Part shown: piece after piece, positions 1 to 5,013 of the stretch
How positions within the stretch are numbered: the first letter of the stretch is position 1
Layout: the number at the start of each line of letters is the position of its first letter
Assembly: GCA_022574265.1 (NCBI GenBank)
Contig: JACZSI010000133.1
Span: 1 to 5,013, forward strand
Length of the DNA: 5,013 nt
Origin: Chloroflexota bacterium
GTDB taxonomy: Bacteria; Chloroflexota; Dehalococcoidia; Lucifugimonadales; Australimonadaceae
Direction: 5' to 3'
The notes under the pieces: model-generated
What the model was told of the DNA's origin: nothing
What the model saw: only the letters and a program-made list of their open reading frames with translations
The model's database searches: none
Translations under genes and position numbers: made by a program

Positions 1-886
1 CGCCGGAGCAGAATACGAGGCCGTTCGCGCGGACGGCCTGCGCGGCGCTGGGGTCCTCGGCGAGCCAGGCGACCTCCTTCGTGCCGCCGGGGTTGACGGC
101 CAGACCGCCGATCTCCATCACGCCGCGCCCGCCCAGCAGCGTCCCCACGGAGTAGGCCGCGAACGGCACGGTGCCGCCGAAGCGCGCCTTCAGGTTCTCG
201 CGGTAGTGGGGTGCGTCGCCGATGCGCAGCAGCGCGCAGTCCGTGCGCACCAGGTCGTCGAGGCTTCCGCCGCCCTTCTCGATGTGCGACCGCAGCCACT
301 CGTAGGTGTTGTGCTGCTCGGCGTCGAACTGCTCCGGGACCTCCTCGGGCGCCTCTTCCTCCGTGAACGGGTCGGTCCGTCCGCGCACGCCGATCACGTA
401 GGTGAAGTCGCCCGCGCGCGTGATGCGGGACGCCCGCCCGCGCGCCGGCTGCGGGACGATGACCTCGCGCACGACGTCCGGCGTGAGCGCCTGGACGACG
501 GCGGTCAGCATGTTGACGCCGGCCATCTTCACCTGCGCTCCGAAGCTCACGGCTTGCGAATGGCCGACCTCGCCGAAGTGGTCGGGCCACGTGGCCATGC
601 GCTCGAGACGCCACGACTGGCCGGACGTGAAGTTCTCGATCCAGATCGCGGCGTCGCCGCCGTAGCCGGCGCTCTGGAGGCGGAGCGCCTGGCGTCCGTA
701 GGCGTTGTTGCACTGCGCGACGGCCTGGGCATCCAGCGCAGGGTCGATCTTCTGCGTCACGATGTCCCGGTAGCCGTCGGAGCTCGACAGGAAGAGATAC
801 GGGCCGTAGCGAAGCACGGCTGTGGTGCTGCGCCCCCGCTCGTCCTCCAGCAGGATCTCTCTCTTGTGCGGGGCCTCAACCGGCAT
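1..886 (-). CDS. Tandem RidA/YjgF-family protein, C-terminus cut by window edge
   Basis: The frame reads without a stop from ATG at 886 to the left edge, giving 295 codons and no stop in the window. Three RidA-like (YjgF/YER057c/UK114) units are seen. Unit 1 is about residues 22-143 (YGPYLFLSS; WPDHFGE; AGVNMLTAVVQAL). Unit 2 is about 157-264 (GDFTYVIGVRGRTD; GGGSLDDLVRTDCALL; VMEIGGLAV). A third begins near 284 (AVRANGLVFCSG). Single-domain RidA proteins are about 130 residues, so this is a tandem fusion. Classical RidA hydrolyses reactive enamines/imines using an Arg in a PARS-like motif. By my hand alignment that position is Gln111 in unit 1 and Ala243 in unit 2, so classical deaminase activity is doubtful for these units. 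The start overlaps the upstream amidohydrolase stop by 11 bp, with AAGGG about 6 nt before ATG, implying translational coupling. It is probably cytosolic, as no signal peptide is seen. Family assignment is good; the substrate is unknown. Confidence 0.85.
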   Translation of the reverse strand, partial: MPVEAPHKREILLEDERGRSTTAVLRYGPYLFLSSSDGYRDIVTQKIDPALDAQAVAQCNNAYGRQALRLQSAGYGGDAAIWIENFTSGQSWRLERMATWPDHFGEVGHSQAVSFGAQVKMAGVNMLTAVVQALTPDVVREVIVPQPARGRASRITRAGDFTYVIGVRGRTDPFTEEEAPEEVPEQFDAEQHNTYEWLRSHIEKGGGSLDDLVRTDCALLRIGDAPHYRENLKARFGGTVPFAAYSVGTLLGGRGVMEIGGLAVNPGGTKEVAWLAEDPSAAQAVRANGLVFCSG

Positions 887-2075
887 CGGGGCCCTTGATG
901 CGGAAGATGCGCTGCGACCGCCCCCACACGATCTCGTGCTTGAGCGCCGGGTCCATGCCGCCGAACATCCTCTGCATGGCGGGCTCAGCGTCCGGCCACG
1001 TCTGCCCCTGCTCGTGCGGGTAGTCGGAGCCCCAGACGGTGCACTCTCTGATCATGAACTCCGGGTCGGAGAGCATCTTGGCGCCGATGTAGTCCTCCTC
1101 GAAGGTGAAGCTCATGTTGTGGTTGACGTAGTGGGACGGCTTCTCGTGAAGCGGCGTCTTGGTGTCCGGCAGCCGGTCGGCGTAACAGCGGTCCATCCAC
1201 TGGAACAGGAACGGGAGCCAGCCGATGCGGCACTCCCCGATCGAGACGTGCAGGCCGGGGTGGCGCTCGAACATGCCGCTGAAGACGTACTGCGCGATCT
1301 GCTTGCCCATGGGGTTGAACGGCACCTGCGAGAAGTGCGCGAGCGATTCGCCGTACTCGTTCGGCGGATACGGCGTGCCGGCCGCGTCGCCGATGTGCGA
1401 GCAGATGACGGTGCCCGTCTCCTCGGCGGCGGCCCACAGCCGGTCCCAGACGGGCGACCAGACCGGCTCGCCCGCGTCGTGCGGGCTGAGCTCCACGGCG
1501 CGCGCGCCCATCTTCACGAGGCGGTGGAGCTCATCGACGCAGGTCTCCGGGAAGGCCGCGTGCAGCCACGGGAGCGCGAGGATGCGGTCGGGGGCGTAGG
1601 CGCACTGCTCCATGGCCCAGTCGTTGAAGACGCGGTAGACCTCCTTCTCCATCTCCTTGTCCTTGAAGGTCCACTTGCGGGTGTTGCCGTAGAAGACGCC
1701 GGCGTACATCCCGCCGATGTCCATGTGGCTCAGCAGGATCTCAGGGTCCGTCGAGGGCAGCCTGCCCTCGGGCACCTCGATGGGATCGAAGCGCCGCACG
1801 CGCTTGGCCCAGTCGCGGCCGTCGGCGGCGAAGGCGTGGACGGCGCCCTCCCACTCCCAGCTCGTGCCACCCTCGGCCTCGACGACCTTGGGGGCGGCGG
1901 CGCGGTACTTCTTGGCGATGCGGGACTGGATGATGTCCTTGGGGTACCAGGCCAGGTCCATGTGGTTGTCGGCGGAGATGTACGTGTAGGTGACGGGGCC
2001 ATCGCGCCGGACGGGCGCGTCGCCGGCCTGACGCCGCCGGGAGGTACCGCCGAGCCTGTCTTCCCGAAGCACCAT
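876..2075 (-). CDS. Amidohydrolase family protein (PF04909, ACMSD/decarboxylase-like)
   Basis: A 399-residue TIM-barrel metal enzyme of the amidohydrolase_2 group, which includes ACMSD and gamma-resorcylate decarboxylase as well as hydrolases. Visible motifs, numbered from the start chosen here: SADNHMD on strand 1 (D36, H38); ICSHIGD (H227); a conserved IGECRIGWLPFLFQW segment near 279; and WGSDYPHEQGQTWP (D351). D36/H38/H227/D351 match the Glu-x-His, His, Asp metal ligands of gamma-resorcylate decarboxylase, suggesting one divalent metal. The same frame is open up to an ATG at 2180. I choose ATG 2075 because GAGGTG stands 5 nt upstream, and because a near-consensus promoter lies within 2076-2180, so its transcript could not include the longer start. 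About 30 polar residues precede the barrel even so. SRRRQ there is not a Tat signal, since no hydrophobic stretch follows. First gene of an operon with the RidA-like gene. Decarboxylase versus hydrolase cannot be decided from sequence; the substrate is unknown. Confidence 0.88.
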   Translation of the reverse strand: MVLREDRLGGTSRRRQAGDAPVRRDGPVTYTYISADNHMDLAWYPKDIIQSRIAKKYRAAAPKVVEAEGGTSWEWEGAVHAFAADGRDWAKRVRRFDPIEVPEGRLPSTDPEILLSHMDIGGMYAGVFYGNTRKWTFKDKEMEKEVYRVFNDWAMEQCAYAPDRILALPWLHAAFPETCVDELHRLVKMGARAVELSPHDAGEPVWSPVWDRLWAAAEETGTVICSHIGDAAGTPYPPNEYGESLAHFSQVPFNPMGKQIAQYVFSGMFERHPGLHVSIGECRIGWLPFLFQWMDRCYADRLPDTKTPLHEKPSHYVNHNMSFTFEEDYIGAKMLSDPEFMIRECTVWGSDYPHEQGQTWPDAEPAMQRMFGGMDPALKHEIVWGRSQRIFRIKGPDAG

Positions 2076-2080
2076 CGCGC

Positions 2081-2086
2081 CACCTC
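2081..2086 (-). promoter_or_regulatory. Ribosome binding site deciding the amidohydrolase start
   Basis: On the minus strand, GAGGTG lies 5 nt before ATG at 2075. The alternative ATG at 2180 has only a weak ACGGA-like stretch ahead of it. The site supports the shorter 399-residue protein. Confidence 0.65.
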
Positions 2087-2126
2087 GCTCCGCGCTGGCT
2101 CTGCCCCGCCGCCGCGCCGCGCCGGC

Positions 2127-2155
2127 ATCGTATGGAGCGGCCCTAGGCGTGTCAA
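2127..2155 (-). promoter_or_regulatory. Near-consensus sigma-70 promoter for the amidohydrolase-RidA operon
   Basis: Read on the minus strand: TTGACA (2155-2150, a perfect -35 hexamer), a 17-bp spacer, then TACGAT (2132-2127, 5 of 6 matches to the -10 hexamer). Transcription would begin near 2120, leaving a leader of about 45 nt to the ATG at 2075. Such a match is unlikely by chance in DNA this GC-rich, and its place just upstream of a good ribosome site strengthens it. It assumes a housekeeping sigma factor of ordinary specificity, which is likely but not shown. Confidence 0.7.
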
Positions 2156-2187
2156 GGAAGCGCTCCGTGCGCTCGCTCATGCGTCCG

Positions 2188-2196
2188 TGATAGAAC
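2188..2196 (+). promoter_or_regulatory. Possible extended -10 promoter for the epimerase gene
   Basis: TGATAGAAC fits an extended -10 (TGn followed by TAGAAC, 4 of 6 matches). The -35 position 17 bp upstream (TGCGCT at 2168-2173) is poor. The start of transcription would be near 2203, giving a leader of about 25 nt. This is the only AT-richer patch in the gap ahead of the gene. A weak call, made mainly from position. Confidence 0.3.
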
Positions 2197-2214
2197 TACG
2201 TCGGCCGCGTGGGC

Positions 2215-2220
2215 AGGAGG
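2215..2220 (+). promoter_or_regulatory. Strong Shine-Dalgarno site of the epimerase gene
   Basis: AGGAGG stands 7 nt before ATG at 2228. It fixes the start at MILIVGG, directly at the first Rossmann beta strand, and rules against the overlapping reading frame that begins at 2209. Confidence 0.85.
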
Positions 2221-2227
2221 AGCAACC

Positions 2228-3178
2228 ATGATCCTGATCGTCGGCGGGATGGGCTTCATCGGACTGAACACGGCACTCCGCCTGCTGGAGGTGGGCGAGA
2301 AGGTCGTGATCACGCAGCATGCGGCGCACCGCGTCCCGGCCGTCCTCGCCGACGAGCTGGGCAAGCGCGTCTTCACCGAGCGCATGGACGTGACGAAGGC
2401 GTTCGAGGTCATGGACGTGGTGAAGCGGACCGAGGCCGAGAGCATCATCACGTTCGCGGCGCCGCCGGCGCGCGGCATCTCGCCGCAGGTCGACTACGAC
2501 ATCTACACGCGCGGGTTGCAGAACGTGCTGGAAGCGGCGCGGGCGTTCGGCTTGCGGCGCGTGTCGCTCGCGAGCTCGGCGTCGGTCTACGCCGGGCTGC
2601 CGGAGGGGCCGTACAACGAGGACATGAACCTTCCCATCGAGTCCCGGACGCAGATCGAGGCCTTCAAAAAGGCGATGGAGATCCACGCGCTCAACTACGC
2701 GAGCCGGGCAAGCCTCGACGTCGTCTCGCTGCGGATCGGGAGCATCTACGGGCCGCTGTACTACAGCATGTTCAACCCGGCGAGCCGCATGTGCCACTCG
2801 GGGCTCAAGGGCGAGGACCCCGACTTCTCCGACCGGCCGAACGGCACGCTCTTCGAGGACGACCAGCAGGACTGGACGTACGTGAAGGACCTGGCGCGGG
2901 GCATCGCGATGGTGCACACGGCCAAGGCGCTGCCCAACCGCATCTACAACATCGCCACCGGCCGCGCGACGTCCGTCAAGGAGACGTTCGAGGCGGTGCG
3001 GAAGGCCATCCCCGGCGCGGCGTGCTCGGCGATGAAGCCGGGACGCACGCCGAACATGCCGGCGGACCCGGCGCTGTCGATCGCCCGGATCACGGCCGAC
3101 GTGGGCTACGAGCCGGCGTTCGACATCGAGAGCGGCATCGCGGACTACGTGGGCTGGCTGCGCGGCAACCCGCAGTAG
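2228..3178 (+). CDS. NAD-dependent epimerase/dehydratase (extended SDR), atypical active site
   Basis: A 316-residue extended short-chain dehydrogenase/reductase of usual length for the family. It starts at once with the Rossmann strand and dinucleotide loop GGMGFIG (G6, G9, G12). D54 in RMDVT is in the place that normally contacts adenine. The catalytic-strand motif SSASVY is at 116-121, and QDWTYVKDLARGI (214-225) is typical of the NAD-sugar epimerase group. Where YxxxK is expected, the protein reads QIEAFKKAMEIH (142-153). Lys147/148 and the following Glu151 are kept, but the Tyr four residues before Lys is Ile143 or Glu144. Classical hydride-transfer chemistry is therefore uncertain. Relatives oxidise, epimerise or dehydrate nucleotide sugars, or reduce other carbonyls. 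The gene is divergent from the amidohydrolase operon and may share its control and pathway. It is probably soluble. Family assignment is firm; substrate and reaction are unknown. Confidence 0.88.
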   Translation: MILIVGGMGFIGLNTALRLLEVGEKVVITQHAAHRVPAVLADELGKRVFTERMDVTKAFEVMDVVKRTEAESIITFAAPPARGISPQVDYDIYTRGLQNVLEAARAFGLRRVSLASSASVYAGLPEGPYNEDMNLPIESRTQIEAFKKAMEIHALNYASRASLDVVSLRIGSIYGPLYYSMFNPASRMCHSGLKGEDPDFSDRPNGTLFEDDQQDWTYVKDLARGIAMVHTAKALPNRIYNIATGRATSVKETFEAVRKAIPGAACSAMKPGRTPNMPADPALSIARITADVGYEPAFDIESGIADYVGWLRGNPQ

Positions 3179-3182
3179 CGAG

Positions 3183-5013
3183 CTAGGCCGTGAGCAGGAG
3201 CGCCTCGCGCAGCTTCAAGGGCGTGACTGGCTTGCCGAGAACCGCCTCGACGGAGCCCGCCGCCGCGCGCGCCTCCTCCGAGCCGGCGAAGCCGGTCATG
3301 ATGATGACGGGCACGGCGGGGTCGATCTCCTTGATCGCCTCCGCCAACTGCCGGCCGCTCATGTCCGGCATGGCGAGGTCGGTGATGACCACGTCGAACG
3401 CGCCGGGCCGGAACTGCTCGAGGGCCTCCTTCGCGGAGCCCGCGAGGGCGACCTCGTGGCCCTGGGCGCGGGCCATGGCGCCGAGGACGCCGAGGACGCT
3501 GGGGTCGTCGTCGACCGCGAGGAGGCGGAGCGCGGCGACCGCGGCGGCGGGCTGCGCGTCGTCCTCTCGGCCGGACTCGGAGGCGGGCGAGCCCGTCGGG
3601 AGCATCAACCGGATCGTCGTGCCGGCACCGAGCTCGCTCTCGATCTCGACGCGGCCGCCGTGGTGCTCCATGATCCCATGCACGACGGAGAGGCCGAGGC
3701 CCACGCCCCGCTCGCCCTTCGTCGAGAAGAACGGGTCTAGGCAGCGTCGAAGGGTCTCGGCGGACATGCCAATGCCCGTGTCGGTCACGTCGATGAGCAC
3801 GCTCTCCGCGGTCGCCCGCAGGCGTATGCGGATCGTCCCGCCCGCGGGCATCGCGTCGACGGCGTTGAAGATGAGGTTCGTGAAGACTTCGCGGAGCTTG
3901 GTAGCGTCGCCGACGACCAGCGCTCCCTCCTCGAGGTCGAGCAGGAGACGCACCGGCCGGCCGTCGGCTTCGGGCTGCGTCTTCCACCGTGGCTCCGTCA
4001 GCGCAGCGGACCGTCGTATCAGCTCGTTGAGGTCGAGCGCCACGAGCTCTCCGGCGTTCGTCGTGGGGAGGTAGAACTCCTTCATGCGGCCGGCCACCGC
4101 GGTGGCGTCGCTGGCCGCGATCCTGATGTTCTCGACGTACAGCCGGGACGTCTCCCCGTTGAGGAGGTCCGGGTCCTCCGCGAGGAGCTGGGCGTAGCCG
4201 ACGATGGGCATCAGTGAGTTGTTGAACTCGTGGGCGATGCCGCTGGCCATCTCGCCCAGTGCGCGCGCCCGTTCCTCCTGGACCACCTGCTGCTGCGCCT
4301 TTTCGAGCTGCCCCATCGTCCTCTCGAGCCGGAGGTTGGTGTCGCGCAGGGCGAGCTCCGTCGTCTTGCGCTCCTGGAGCTCTCGCGTGAGCTCCACGGT
4401 CCGCTCCTCGACCTGCTCCTCCAGTCGCGTGTTGGCCTCGGAGAGCGTGACTTCGGTGAGCTTCTCCTGCGTGGCGTCGCGCAACACGACCAGCCGCCCT
4501 CGGTTTCTGCTCCGCGGGCTCCCGAGGGCGCTCAGCCGTACCTCGAAGTACCTCGGCCCGTCTGGACCAGCCAGCTCGACGTGGTGGACCGAGGGCAACT
4601 CCGCCTCGGCCAACAGGTTCCCGAAGTCGGTGAGGACTTCGCCAACCGGCCGGCCGAGCGCGTCGTCAGGAGTGCCCGCCATGAGCTGCGCAGCTGGGTT
4701 CATCTCGACGATGCGGCCCGTCTCGTCCAACACCACGACGCCCGGCTGGATGCTGTCCATGACCGCCGCCCGGCCAAGCGCGACGAGGTCGAACATGCTG
4801 TGGCGTGTGACGGCGATCGCGGTGAGCACGCCCGTGACGACGAAGCCGAACGGCGTGAGATTGACCGGAACGGACAGCAGGCCGGCCACCGACACGGCGT
4901 TCGCAGCCCACGGCGTGATCGCACCGACCAGGATGAGGACCGTCTGCGGTCGATACCTAGAGCCGCCGCGCACCGCCGCTATCGCGAGGGTCACGACACT
5001 GGCAAGCAGAAGC
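3183..5013 (-). CDS. Membrane hybrid histidine kinase (7TM-PAS-HisKA-HATPase-REC), N-terminus cut by window edge
   Basis: The frame is open from the stop at 3183 to the right edge. GTG at 4994 is the first possible start in the window, but the residues before it (LLLASV) are hydrophobic and continue a membrane helix, so the true start lies outside. Counting from 4994: membrane segments at about 1-8, 18-40 and 43-63, like the last helices of the 7TM-HK sensor region, ending in the typical RHSMFDLVALGRAAV. A PAS domain spans 76-175 and a coiled coil about 176-245. HisKA carries the phosphorylated H255 in GIAHEFNN. HATPase has N-box N373/N377, G1 box DTGIGM (405-410) and G2 GLGL (432-435). A C-terminal receiver has acidic D495-D497, phospho-acceptor D539, T567 and K588. 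All key residues are present, so it should be active. With no output domain, it likely passes phosphate to an Hpt protein or regulator elsewhere, or uses REC for self-control. The ligand is unknown. Confidence 0.93.
   Translation of the reverse strand, partial: LLLASVVTLAIAAVRGGSRYRPQTVLILVGAITPWAANAVSVAGLLSVPVNLTPFGFVVTGVLTAIAVTRHSMFDLVALGRAAVMDSIQPGVVVLDETGRIVEMNPAAQLMAGTPDDALGRPVGEVLTDFGNLLAEAELPSVHHVELAGPDGPRYFEVRLSALGSPRSRNRGRLVVLRDATQEKLTEVTLSEANTRLEEQVEERTVELTRELQERKTTELALRDTNLRLERTMGQLEKAQQQVVQEERARALGEMASGIAHEFNNSLMPIVGYAQLLAEDPDLLNGETSRLYVENIRIAASDATAVAGRMKEFYLPTTNAGELVALDLNELIRRSAALTEPRWKTQPEADGRPVRLLLDLEEGALVVGDATKLREVFTNLIFNAVDAMPAGGTIRIRLRATAESVLIDVTDTGIGMSAETLRRCLDPFFSTKGERGVGLGLSVVHGIMEHHGGRVEIESELGAGTTIRLMLPTGSPASESGREDDAQPAAAVAALRLLAVDDDPSVLGVLGAMARAQGHEVALAGSAKEALEQFRPGAFDVVITDLAMPDMSGRQLAEAIKEIDPAVPVIIMTGFAGSEEARAAAGSVEAVLGKPVTPLKLREALLLTA

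Noticed and set aside
206..898. Plus-strand ORF antisense to the RidA-like gene
   Set aside because: It has low-complexity composition and no motif. The minus strand carries continuous RidA homology through the same stretch.
2000..2002. An out-of-frame minus-strand ATG just before the YTYISADNHMD segment, which might be the true start if there were an indel
   Set aside because: No ribosome site precedes it, it would need a frameshift, and ATG 2075 is in frame with a good GAGGTG site.
2000..2075. Tat-like SRRRQ in the amidohydrolase N-terminus
   Set aside because: No hydrophobic segment or cleavage site follows, and the enzyme domain begins soon after.
2134..2150. CCTAGG palindrome in the promoter spacer as an operator
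   Set aside because: It is a six-base palindrome with no extended dyad arms, too short to support a binding site.
822..2231. A 469-residue plus-strand ORF antisense to the amidohydrolase
   Set aside because: Its product is Arg/Val/Ala/Gly/His-rich without any recognisable domain, while the opposite strand encodes a clear PF04909 enzyme. Long antisense ORFs are expected from GC-rich third positions.
2177..2917. Minus-strand ORF antisense to the epimerase
   Set aside because: The His/Arg/Val-rich product shows no motif, and the plus strand has a firm SDR with a strong ribosome site.
3190..4074. Plus-strand 294-residue ORF antisense to the kinase HATPase/REC region
   Set aside because: It is Ser/Arg/Ala-rich with no domain, and it mirrors kinase codons. 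It is a shadow of the real gene.

Overview
The window is GC-rich, gene-dense bacterial DNA with four protein genes: two complete and two cut by the window edges. High GC, strong Shine-Dalgarno sites and long antisense shadow ORFs fit a soil or sediment type bacterium. A hybrid kinase with a 7TM-HK type N-terminus beside PF04909 and RidA-like catabolic genes recalls Rokubacteria/Methylomirabilota or deltaproteobacterial-grade genomes. That placement is only an impression, and nothing in the sequence fixes the taxon. No RNA gene, insertion sequence, CRISPR array, tRNA or phage gene was seen.

Layout. Positions 1-2075 (minus strand) hold a two-gene operon: a PF04909 amidohydrolase/decarboxylase-like enzyme (876-2075), followed with an 11-bp overlap by a multi-domain RidA/YjgF-like protein (1-886, C-terminus off the left edge). 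The operon is driven by a near-consensus sigma-70 type promoter at 2127-2155. This promoter lies inside the longest possible ORF of the amidohydrolase and therefore argues for moving its start to 2075. Positions 2076-2227 are a divergent control region. Positions 2228-3178 (plus strand) encode an NAD-dependent epimerase/dehydratase of the extended SDR class, with a strong AGGAGG site. Only 4 bp separate its stop from the stop of the convergent gene at 3183-5013, a membrane hybrid histidine kinase (7TM tail, PAS, coiled coil, HisKA, HATPase, REC) whose N-terminus is off the right edge.

Working together. The divergent amidohydrolase-RidA pair and the SDR share one control region and plausibly act in one small-molecule catabolic route. 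ACMSD-type enzymes and RidA-family deaminases occur together in aminated-ring cleavage pathways, which offers a hypothesis but no substrate. Both complete RidA repeats lack the catalytic arginine of classical RidA, and the SDR lacks the tyrosine of the YxxxK motif. The chemistry is therefore probably not the textbook one. The kinase is tail-to-tail with the SDR and has no visible link to the pathway.

I do not see a clear-cut new defence or mobile system here. The most interesting items are the tandem Arg-less RidA protein, the Tyr-less SDR and the promoter-based start correction.
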